A program made the translations under genes and the position numbers. The notes beneath the pieces are model-generated. The model searched no databases. It saw only the letters and a list, made by a program, of their open reading frames with translations, and was not told the DNA's origin. Below, piece after piece: positions 22,098 to 28,076 of a DNA stretch of 28,076 nucleotides. Source of the DNA: Stenotrophomonas_A sp002429615 (lineage in GTDB: Bacteria > Pseudomonadota > Gammaproteobacteria > Xanthomonadales > Xanthomonadaceae); contig DALZZL010000035.1 of NCBI GenBank assembly GCA_031987425.1, forward strand, positions 1 to 28,076, in the 5' to 3' direction. Within the stretch, counting starts at the first letter, position 1, and every line of letters begins with the position of its first letter.

Positions 22098-23246
22098 ATG
22101 AAGCACGCGAGTTGGTGGGCGCTGGCGTTTGCGGTGGTGGTGGGGATGAGCGGCTGCGGCCGCGGCGAAGGCGACAAGCAGGCCGGCAATGACGGTGGTG
22201 GCAAGCCGGCCGCTGCCGAAGCCAAGGAACTCAACGTCTACAACTGGTCTGATTACATCGCCGCCGGCACCGTGCCCGGCTTCGAGCAGGCCACCGGGGT
22301 CAAGGTCGTCTACGACGTATTCGACAGCAACGAACTGCTGGAGGCCAAGCTGCTGGCCGGCAGCAGCGGTTATGACGTGGTGGTGCCGTCGCTGAGCTTT
22401 CTGGGCCGGCAGATCCAGGCCGGCGTGTTCCAGCCGCTGGACAAGTCGAAGATTCCCAATCTCGCCAATCTCGACCCGGCGATGATGGAGCGCATCGCGC
22501 AGCAGGATCCGGGCAACAAGTACGCGGTGCCGTATCTGTGGGGCACCACCGGCATCGGCTACAACGTCGACAAGATCAAGGCGGTGTTCGGCACCGACGA
22601 GGTGGTCAACAGCTGGGACCTGGTGTTCAAGCCGGAGAACCTGGCCAAGCTGAAGGACTGCGGCGTCACCATCCTGGACACGCCTTCGGAGATCATCCCG
22701 ACGGTGCTGCATTACCTGGGCGAAGATCCGAACAGTACCGATCCGGCGGTGATCACCCGCGCGGTGAAGGTGCTGCGGAGCATCCGCCCGTATATCCGCA
22801 ACTTCCATTCCTCGCAGTACATCGACAGCCTGGCCAAGGGCAACATCTGCCTGGCGGTGGGTTGGTCGGGTGACGTGCTGCAGGCGCGTGATCGCGCCGA
22901 CGAGGCGAACAACGGCGTGCACATCGCGTATTCGATCCCGAAGGAAGGGGCGCTGCAGTTCTTCGACATGCTGGCGGTTCCGAAGGACGCCGCGCACCCG
23001 GACAACGCCTACGCCTTCATCAACTACCTGCTGCGGCCGGAAGTGGCGGCGGCGAATACCAACTTCGTCAGCTATCCCAACCCGGTGACCACGTCCACGC
23101 CGCTGATCGACGCGGCCATCCGCGACAACAAGACGATCTACCCGCCGCCGGAGGTGCAGGCCAAGCTGTTCGGCCTGAAGATCATGCCGCCGGAAGTGGA
23201 TCGGCTGTATACGCGGTTGTGGACGGAGTTGAAGACGGGCCAGTAG
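22098..23246 (+). CDS. potF: Polyamine ABC transporter substrate-binding lipoprotein, paralogue 2 (SpuD/SpuE/PotF family)
   Basis: 382 aa from ATG 22098 with Shine-Dalgarno GGAG; the open frame upstream is non-coding leader. The lipoprotein signal ends at M17-S-G-C20. It is closely similar to paralogue 1 over the whole mature region (ETKLLAGSSGYDVVVP against EAKLLAGSSGYDVVVP; shared GTTGIGYNVDK, FKPEN, AKLKDCGVTILDTPS, RNFHSSQY), so the pair arose by tandem duplication. Here the pocket aromatics are W50 in YNWSDYIA and F288 in LQFFDML, the state I associate with putrescine-binding PotF/SpuD. The duplicates differ mainly in signal, linker and pocket residues. It is followed by a strong hairpin and then the ATPase gene. 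Ligand preference is inferred. Confidence 0.9.
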   Translation: MKHASWWALAFAVVVGMSGCGRGEGDKQAGNDGGGKPAAAEAKELNVYNWSDYIAAGTVPGFEQATGVKVVYDVFDSNELLEAKLLAGSSGYDVVVPSLSFLGRQIQAGVFQPLDKSKIPNLANLDPAMMERIAQQDPGNKYAVPYLWGTTGIGYNVDKIKAVFGTDEVVNSWDLVFKPENLAKLKDCGVTILDTPSEIIPTVLHYLGEDPNSTDPAVITRAVKVLRSIRPYIRNFHSSQYIDSLAKGNICLAVGWSGDVLQARDRADEANNGVHIAYSIPKEGALQFFDMLAVPKDAAHPDNAYAFINYLLRPEVAAANTNFVSYPNPVTTSTPLIDAAIRDNKTIYPPPEVQAKLFGLKIMPPEVDRLYTRLWTELKTGQ

Positions 23247-23253
23247 CGCGCCG

Positions 23254-23277
23254 GGCCGTCCCGCCCGCGGGACGGCC
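23254..23277 (+). other. Strong GC hairpin between binding-protein and ATPase genes
   Basis: GGCCGTCCCG (23254-23263) and CGGGACGGCC (23268-23277) form a perfect 10-bp stem with a 4-nt loop, 7 nt after the stop of paralogue 2. The following bases (GAACTGCC) carry no T-run. Such hairpins commonly end or protect the abundant binding-protein mRNA while letting some polymerase read on into the transporter genes. Confidence 0.6.
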
Positions 23278-23381
23278 GAACTGCCCGTGACCGTGGCCGC
23301 GGCTTCTGCGATCATGCCGGCAGGCGCCGGCGCGATGGGAGAGCGTGCGCGGCGCGAGTTGTTTCACAGCAGAGGGATCCG

Positions 23382-24521
23382 ATGGCACCTACCGACGCCA
23401 AGCCCGAGCGAGCTCCCACCCCGCCCAGCGGCGGCGAGGGCTATCTCTCCATCCAGGACGTGCGCAAGGAGTTCGACGGCTTCGTCGCCGTCGACGACGT
23501 CAACCTGCAGATCCGCAAGGGCGAGATCTTCGCCCTGCTCGGCGGCTCGGGCAGCGGCAAGTCCACCCTGCTGCGCTGCCTGGCCGGCTTCGAGAAGCCG
23601 ACCAAGGGCCGCATTGTCCTCGACGGGCAGGTGATGAACGAGCTGCCGCCTTACGACCGGCCGATCAACATGATGTTCCAGTCCTATGCGCTGTTCCCGC
23701 ATATGACGGTGGAGCAGAACATCGCCTTCGGCCTCAAGCAGGATGGTCTGTCGCGCGATGCGGTGCGCAAGCGCGTGGGCGAGATGCTGGAACTGGTGCA
23801 GCTGGGCAAACTCGGCAAGCGCAAACCACACCAGCTCTCCGGCGGCCAGCAGCAGCGCGTGGCACTGGCGCGCTCGCTGGCCAAGGGCCCGAAGCTGCTG
23901 CTGCTCGACGAGCCGATGGGCGCGCTGGACAAGAAGCTGCGCTCGCGCATGCAGTTGGAACTGGTCAACATCATCGAGACCTCCGGTGTGACCTGCGTGA
24001 TGGTCACCCACGACCAGGAAGAGGCCATGACCATGGCCACCCGCATCGCGCTGATGGACCAGGGCTGGATCCAGCAGGTCGGCAAGCCGGACGATATCTA
24101 CGAGCAGCCGGCCAACCGTTTCGCCGCCGAGTTCATCGGCTCGGTGAACCTGATCGACGGCGTGATCGACGAGGATCTGCCCGAGTACGTGACGCTGAAG
24201 ACCGACGTGCTGCCGGTACCGATCTACATCGGCCACGGCATCACCGGCTTCGAGGGGCAGCAGGTGTCCTTCGCGGTGCGGCCGGAGAAGCTGGTCATCG
24301 GCAAGGACGAGCCGGCGCATCCCTACAACAAGGCGCGCGGCACCATCGAGGACATCGCCTACTTCGGCAGCCATTCGGTGTACCACGTGCGCCTGCCCGG
24401 CGGCTTCAAGCTGATGGCCAACTTCACCAACCAGCAGCGCTGGGCCAGTGAAGGCATGACCTGGGGCGACGAGGTGTGGGTGAGCTGGGGCGAGAACGAT
24501 GGCGTGGTGCTGACCTCATGA
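23382..24521 (+). CDS. potG: Polyamine ABC transporter ATP-binding protein (PotG/SpuF)
   Basis: 379-aa ABC ATPase. Walker A GGSGSGKST (54-62), Q-loop in MMFQSYALFPHMTV, signature LSGGQQQR (152-159), Walker B LLLLD176-E177, and switch histidine in VMVTHDQEEAM. The C-terminal TOBE region (about 260-379; VRPEKLVIG, DIAYFGSHSVYHVRL) is typical of PotA/PotG importers. A short Pro-rich N-terminal extension (APTDAKPERAPTPPSGG) precedes the domain. Shine-Dalgarno GAGGGATCCG precedes ATG 23382. It energises import through the two permeases that follow; its stop overlaps the next start as ATGA, indicating coupled translation and fixed stoichiometry. Confidence 0.95.
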   Translation: MAPTDAKPERAPTPPSGGEGYLSIQDVRKEFDGFVAVDDVNLQIRKGEIFALLGGSGSGKSTLLRCLAGFEKPTKGRIVLDGQVMNELPPYDRPINMMFQSYALFPHMTVEQNIAFGLKQDGLSRDAVRKRVGEMLELVQLGKLGKRKPHQLSGGQQQRVALARSLAKGPKLLLLDEPMGALDKKLRSRMQLELVNIIETSGVTCVMVTHDQEEAMTMATRIALMDQGWIQQVGKPDDIYEQPANRFAAEFIGSVNLIDGVIDEDLPEYVTLKTDVLPVPIYIGHGITGFEGQQVSFAVRPEKLVIGKDEPAHPYNKARGTIEDIAYFGSHSVYHVRLPGGFKLMANFTNQQRWASEGMTWGDEVWVSWGENDGVVLTS

Positions 24522-25429
24522 ACCTGGCCCCGCTCAAGCGCTGGCTGCCAGGCGCGCGCTGGGGCGTGATCGCCCCGCCGTACCTGTGGTTGATCGTGTT
24601 CTTCGCGATCCCGTTCCTGATCGTGCTGAAAATCTCGTTCTCGCGGCTGGCCATCGCGATGCCGCCGTACACGCCGATCCTGGAGTACGTGGACAACGCG
24701 TTCCACCTCAAGCTCAACCTCGGCAACTACCTCAACCTGCTGACCGACAGCCAGTACATCGCCGCCTACCTGAGTTCGATCAAGATCGCGGCGATCTCCA
24801 CCGTGCTGGCGCTGCTGGTCGGCTACCCGATGGCCTATGTGATCGCGCGGATGTCGCCGGCGGCGCGCAACGTGGCGATGATGCTGGTGGTGCTGCCATC
24901 GTGGACCTCGTTCCTGATCCGCGTGTACGCGTGGATCGGCATTCTCGACAGCAACGGCCTGCTCAACCGCGTGCTGATGGGCATCGGGCTCATCAAGGAG
25001 CCACTGCACATCCTCTACACGCCGCTGGCCGCCTATATCGGCATCGTCTACTGCTACTTGCCGTTCATGGTGCTGCCGCTGTACGCCACGCTGGTGAAGC
25101 TGGACCGGCGCCTGCTGGAGGCGGCCTACGATCTGGGGGCGCGGCCGTGGAAGGCATTCCTCACCATCACCCTGCCGCTGTCGCGCAGCGGCATCATCGC
25201 CGGCTGCATGCTGGTGATGATCCCGGCGGTGGGCGAATTCGTGATCCCGGAAATGCTCGGCGGCCCGGATACGCTGATGATTGGCCGGGTGCTGTGGGGC
25301 GAGTTCTTCAACAACCGCGACTGGCCGGCCGCATCGGCGGTGGCGATCGTGATGCTGCTCCTGCTGCTGGTGCCGATCCTGATCTTCAACCGCTACCAGC
25401 AGCGTGACCTGGAAGGGAGGTTGTCATGA
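24518..25429 (+). CDS. potH: Polyamine ABC transporter permease (PotH/SpuG)
   Basis: 303 aa from ATG 24518, set by the ATGA overlap with potG; the frame extends to an ATG at 24476 but only inside potG. Six or so transmembrane helices, the first at about 15-38 (IAPPYLWLIVFFAIPFLIVL). The cytoplasmic EAA loop that docks on the ATPase is clear: LEAAYDLGARPWKAFLTITL. Other family marks are VLPSWTSFLIRVYAWIGIL and PAVGEFVIPEMLGGPDTLMI. It forms the channel heterodimer with the next gene's product. The stop overlaps the next start by ATGA. Confidence 0.94.
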   Translation: MNLAPLKRWLPGARWGVIAPPYLWLIVFFAIPFLIVLKISFSRLAIAMPPYTPILEYVDNAFHLKLNLGNYLNLLTDSQYIAAYLSSIKIAAISTVLALLVGYPMAYVIARMSPAARNVAMMLVVLPSWTSFLIRVYAWIGILDSNGLLNRVLMGIGLIKEPLHILYTPLAAYIGIVYCYLPFMVLPLYATLVKLDRRLLEAAYDLGARPWKAFLTITLPLSRSGIIAGCMLVMIPAVGEFVIPEMLGGPDTLMIGRVLWGEFFNNRDWPAASAVAIVMLLLLLVPILIFNRYQQRDLEGRLS

Positions 25430-26271
25430 TCGGCGACCGCGGCGGCAGGGTGATGAGCTGGGCGGTGCTGTGCTTCGGCTTCGCGTTCCTGTACCTGCCG
25501 ATCCTGCTGCTGATCGTGTATTCGTTCAATTCCTCGCGCCTGGCGACGGTGTGGGCGGGTTTCTCGACCAAGTGGTACGGCGAGCTGCTGCGCGACCGGC
25601 AGATGCTGGACGCGGCGTGGATCAGCCTGCGGGTGGCGTTCTGGACCGCGACCGCGTCGATGGTGATCGGCACGATGGCGGCGCTGGTGATGACGCGGAT
25701 GCGGCGCTTCCCGGGCAAGACCCTGTTCGGCGCGCTGATCACCGCACCGCTGGTGATGCCCGAGGTGATCATCGGCTTGTCGATCCTGCTGATGCTGGTG
25801 TCGATGGGCGGCATCCTCGGTATCGCGCCGAAGGGGGTAATGGCGATCTGGGTGGCGCATGTGACGTTCACCATTTCCTTCGTCACCGTGGTGGTGTCCT
25901 CGCGCTTGCAGGAGCTGGACCGCTCGCTGGAAGAAGCGGCGATGGACCTGGGCGCGAACCGGCTGAAGGTGTTTTTCCTGATCACGCTGCCGATCATCGC
26001 GCCGGCACTGGTGTCGGGCTGGCTGCTGGCGTTCACGCTGTCGCTGGACGACGTGGTGATCGCCAGTTTCGTGGCCGGGCCGAGTTCGACCACGTTGCCG
26101 ATGAAGGTGTTCTCGTCGGTGCGGCTGGGCATCAGCCCGAAGATCAACGCGCTGGCGACGATCATGGTGCTGGCGGTGTCGCTGGCGGCGGTGGCGGGCT
26201 GGTGGGTGATGGCGCGCAGCGAGAAGCGCCGGCAGCGTGACATGCAGATGGCGCTGCAGGACAACAGCTGA
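25426..26271 (+). CDS. potI: Polyamine ABC transporter permease (PotI/SpuH)
   Basis: 281 aa from ATG 25426, supported by Shine-Dalgarno GGGAGG five bases upstream and by the ATGA overlap with potH; an internal ATG at 25453 is a less likely start. About six transmembrane helices, with FLYLPILLLIVYSFNSSRLA near the start and the EAA loop LEEAAMDLGANRLKVFFLIT. LSLDDVVIASFVAGPSSTTL matches PotI/PotC proteins. It is the last gene of the spu-like run, and a composite REP follows 12 bp after its stop. The four transporter component types (two binding proteins, ATPase, two permeases) are thus complete. Confidence 0.94.
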   Translation: MIGDRGGRVMSWAVLCFGFAFLYLPILLLIVYSFNSSRLATVWAGFSTKWYGELLRDRQMLDAAWISLRVAFWTATASMVIGTMAALVMTRMRRFPGKTLFGALITAPLVMPEVIIGLSILLMLVSMGGILGIAPKGVMAIWVAHVTFTISFVTVVVSSRLQELDRSLEEAAMDLGANRLKVFFLITLPIIAPALVSGWLLAFTLSLDDVVIASFVAGPSSTTLPMKVFSSVRLGISPKINALATIMVLAVSLAAVAGWWVMARSEKRRQRDMQMALQDNS

Positions 26272-26282
26272 TCCCCCCAACT

Positions 26283-26342
26283 GTAGGAGCGGCTTCAGCC
26301 GCGACCGCGCGATCCTGCAGTCGCGGCTGAAGCCGCTCCTAC
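26283..26342. repeat. GTAG-type composite REP (BIME-like, 60 nt), copy 2
   Basis: Inverted 23-nt REPs at 26283-26305 and 26320-26342 with a 14-nt spacer, almost identical to the unit at 14145-14204. It directly follows the last transporter gene, where its cruciform could serve as the operon's 3' stabiliser. Confidence 0.9.
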
Positions 26343-26389
26343 AAGAAGGACGGATTCCGGCCATCCCAGGCGAACATCGGCAAGGCATT

Positions 26390-26411
26390 GCGGGAGGGGT
26401 TTCAGCCCCGA
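26390..26411 (+). repeat. Degenerate single REP
   Basis: A decayed REP in which the GTAG head has become GCGG and the core has a C-to-T change (GGGGTTTCAGCCCC). It lies 47 bp after the intact unit. The rest of the 262-bp gap up to 26533 shows only the Shine-Dalgarno of the next gene. Confidence 0.6.
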
Positions 26412-26533
26412 CCGCCCTGCGTCAGCTCGCCGCACACCGCATCCCGCAGCGTTCCACCCCTGCAATGCTCCCCTGACATCGCCACTACCCGTAGCGGACT
26501 ACCATGACCGCCTGAATTCCGCGGAGTCCCCCG

Positions 26534-27901
26534 ATGTCCAGCTACCAGACGGTCAATCCCCACACCGGCCAATCCGAACACACGGTGCAGCTGATGGATG
26601 CGAACGCGATCGAGCAGCGCCTGGCCGCTGCGGCGCAGGCATTCCCGGCCTGGGCGGCGACGCCGCTGGCCGATCGCGCCGCGCTGCTGCGCAAGGCCGG
26701 CGAGGCGCTGACGCGTCGCCGCGAGGACATCCAGCGGGTGATGACCGCCGAGATGGGCAAGCTGCGCGTGGAGGCGCTGGCGGAGGTCGACAAGTGCGCG
26801 CAGGCCTGCACGTATTACGCCGATCACGCCGCCGAGTACCTGCAGCCGAAGGAGATCCGCACCGAGGCGCAGCGCAGCTATGTGCGCTACGAGCCGATAG
26901 GCTGCGTGTTCGCGGTGATGCCGTGGAATTTCCCGATCTGGCAGGTTTTCCGCTTCCTGGCGCCGGGCCTGATGGCCGGCAACGTGGCGTTGCTGAAGCA
27001 TGCGAGCAACGTGCCGCGCTGCGCGGATGCGATCAAGGCGGTGCTGGACGAGGCGGGTTTCCCGGCCGGGGTGTTCGATGTGCTGCATATCGACAACGAC
27101 CAGGCCGCCGAGGTGCTGCGCGATCCGCGCGTGGTGGCGGTGACGCTGACCGGCAGCGAGCGGGCAGGGCGTTCGATCGCCAGCAATGCCGGCGAGCAGC
27201 TGAAGAAGAGCGTGATGGAGCTGGGCGGCAGCGATGCGTTCGTGGTGCTGGAGGATGCGGACCTGGACAAGACGGTGGCGGCGGCGGTGAAGTCGCGCTT
27301 CGACAATGCGGGGCAGACCTGCATCGCGGCGAAGCGCTTCATCGTGGTGGCGCCGATCGCCGATGCGTTCGTGGAGAAGTTCGTGGCCGCGGCTGGCAAG
27401 CGGGTGGCGGGTGATCCGCAGCGCGAGGACGTGACCTTGGCGCCGATGGCGCGCGCGGACCTGCGCGAGGAGCTGCACAAGCAGGTGCTTGCCAGCGTGG
27501 GCAACGGGGCGAAGGTGCTGCTCGGTGGCGAGCCGGTCGCCGGGACCAATGCGGCCTACCCGGCGACGATCCTCGATGCGGTGAAGCCCGGGATGCCGGC
27601 CTACGACGAGGAGCTGTTCGGCCCGGTGGCGGCGATCCTGCGCGTGGCCGACGAGGCCGAGGCCGTGCGCGTGGCCAACGATACGACTTACGGGCTCGGC
27701 GGCAGCGTGTGGAGCGGGGATGCGGCGCGCGGTGAGCGCGTCGCGCAGCAGCTCCAGTGCGGGGCCGCTTTCGTCAACGCCATCGTCAAGAGCGATGTGC
27801 GGCTGCCGTTTGGCGGGACCAAGCGCTCAGGGTTCGGGCGTGAGCTGGCCGAGCATGGGATTCATGAGTTCACCAACGTCAAGACGGTCTATGTGGCGTA
27901 G
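26534..27901 (+). CDS. Succinate-semialdehyde dehydrogenase, NAD(P)-dependent (Sad/GabD type)
   Basis: 455-aa aldehyde dehydrogenase, close to the length of E. coli Sad (YneI). Marks: VNPHTGQ start, VMPWNFPIWQVFRFLAPGLM, LLKHASNVPRCA, general base E229 in MELGGSDAF, catalytic C263 in NAGQTCIAAKRF, EELFGPVA, and PFGGTKRSGFGRELAEHGI near the end. Sad-type enzymes oxidise succinate semialdehyde to succinate, the last step of putrescine and GABA breakdown. It has Shine-Dalgarno CGGAG before ATG 26534 and is separated from potI by 262 bp with REPs, so it may have its own promoter. It differs from puuC in length and motifs. Other aldehydes are possible; the pathway context supports succinate semialdehyde. 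A clear terminator follows. Confidence 0.87.
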   Translation: MSSYQTVNPHTGQSEHTVQLMDANAIEQRLAAAAQAFPAWAATPLADRAALLRKAGEALTRRREDIQRVMTAEMGKLRVEALAEVDKCAQACTYYADHAAEYLQPKEIRTEAQRSYVRYEPIGCVFAVMPWNFPIWQVFRFLAPGLMAGNVALLKHASNVPRCADAIKAVLDEAGFPAGVFDVLHIDNDQAAEVLRDPRVVAVTLTGSERAGRSIASNAGEQLKKSVMELGGSDAFVVLEDADLDKTVAAAVKSRFDNAGQTCIAAKRFIVVAPIADAFVEKFVAAAGKRVAGDPQREDVTLAPMARADLREELHKQVLASVGNGAKVLLGGEPVAGTNAAYPATILDAVKPGMPAYDEELFGPVAAILRVADEAEAVRVANDTTYGLGGSVWSGDAARGERVAQQLQCGAAFVNAIVKSDVRLPFGGTKRSGFGRELAEHGIHEFTNVKTVYVA

Positions 27902-27914
27902 GTGAGGGTTGGTG

Positions 27915-27941
27915 GGGCGGCCTTTGGCCGCCCTTTTTGTT
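27915..27941 (+). terminator. Intrinsic terminator after the semialdehyde dehydrogenase gene
   Basis: GGGCGGCC (27915-27922), loop TTT, GGCCGCCC (27926-27933), then TTTTTGTTT. A perfect 8-bp GC stem with a T-tract 14 nt after the stop; the only classical Rho-independent terminator in the window. Confidence 0.92.
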
Positions 27942-28030
27942 TGGGCGCTTTGTGCGCTGTTAGGGGGGCTGGCCTTCGATGTGGGTCGGCTCGCTTGGAT
28001 CGTGCACGGCCTGTGGGGGCGGGGCCCTTT

Positions 28031-28076
28031 CGGGACACGCCGTGAACCCCTCCATGGGGGCTCGATGGCGCCATCC
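28031..28076. repeat. Edge of an intergenic repeat element (truncated by window end)
   Basis: The last 46 bp contain GGGACACGCCGTGAACCCC, then a CCATGG-centred repeat and the perfect 12-bp palindrome GATGGCGCCATC (28064-28075). I remember very similar strings recurring between genes in Xanthomonas, Stenotrophomonas and Lysobacter genomes. The element continues past the window, so its length is unknown. From 27942 to 28030 I see nothing else. Confidence 0.45.

Noticed and set aside
21810..23315. 501-codon minus-strand open frame
   Set aside because: Antisense to the second binding protein and nearly the same shadow as the frame opposite paralogue 1, as expected from the gene duplication.
27889..28074. 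61-codon minus-strand open frame at the right edge
   Set aside because: It lies over the terminator and the intergenic repeat and starts inside the repeat's palindromes. Such repeat-derived reading frames are a frequent artefact in these genomes.
1..28076. CRISPR array, tRNA or rRNA genes, insertion sequence, prophage
   Set aside because: No regularly spaced direct repeats, no cloverleaf or rRNA core sequence, no transposase, integrase or phage structural gene was seen; the only mobile-type sequences are REPs.

Overview
The window is a GC-rich chromosomal segment with a gammaproteobacterial gene set. It most likely comes from Xanthomonadaceae/Lysobacteraceae (Lysobacter, Luteimonas, Stenotrophomonas or a relative). 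That placement rests on the protein flavour, on GTAG-headed REP palindromes like those known from Stenotrophomonas and its relatives, and on the intergenic element at the right edge. I do not make a genus call. No tRNA, rRNA, CRISPR array or intact insertion sequence was seen.

Layout. 1-144: tail of an unidentified gene. 285-2423: rRNA methyltransferase RlmKL. 2620-3933 (-): DUF445 membrane protein. 3990-7570: first polyamine block, with an omega-amino acid/beta-alanine:pyruvate transaminase (-) diverging from a PuuR-type XRE-cupin regulator and a PuuC-type aldehyde dehydrogenase (+). 7661-8965: an MHS-family MFS transporter. 9018-10420: a small accessory patch of hypothetical genes and one truncated gene, looking like an immunity-gene cluster. 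10474-12362 (-): bacteriohemerythrin preceded by a perfect FNR-type box, then a two-receiver GGDEF diguanylate cyclase. 12567-14066: a secreted glucoamylase/GH144-like protein. 14272-26271: second, larger polyamine block, with puuB-puuA (-) diverging from an eight-gene run (+): puuD/spuA, spuB, spuC, two polyamine-binding proteins, the ATPase and two permeases. 26534-27901: succinate-semialdehyde dehydrogenase, followed by a strong intrinsic terminator.

How it works together. The eight-gene run has the composition and order I remember for Pseudomonas aeruginosa spuABCDEFGH. With puuA/puuB/puuC/puuR nearby, the window encodes uptake of putrescine and spermidine, gamma-glutamylation by either of two glutamine-synthetase-like ligases, oxidation by PuuB, dehydrogenation by PuuC and hydrolysis of gamma-glutamyl-GABA by PuuD. 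A parallel direct transamination route runs through SpuC. The final succinate-semialdehyde dehydrogenase carries carbon to succinate. The BauA-like transaminase fits the beta-alanine or aminopropyl branch of spermidine breakdown. The two polyamine blocks are separated by about 6.7 kb of genes with no obvious polyamine role.

The most notable observations are the residue differences in the binding pockets of the duplicated solute-binding proteins, the FNR-type box placed at a class II position before the hemerythrin gene, two nearly identical composite REP units 12 kb apart, and the small immunity-like patch.
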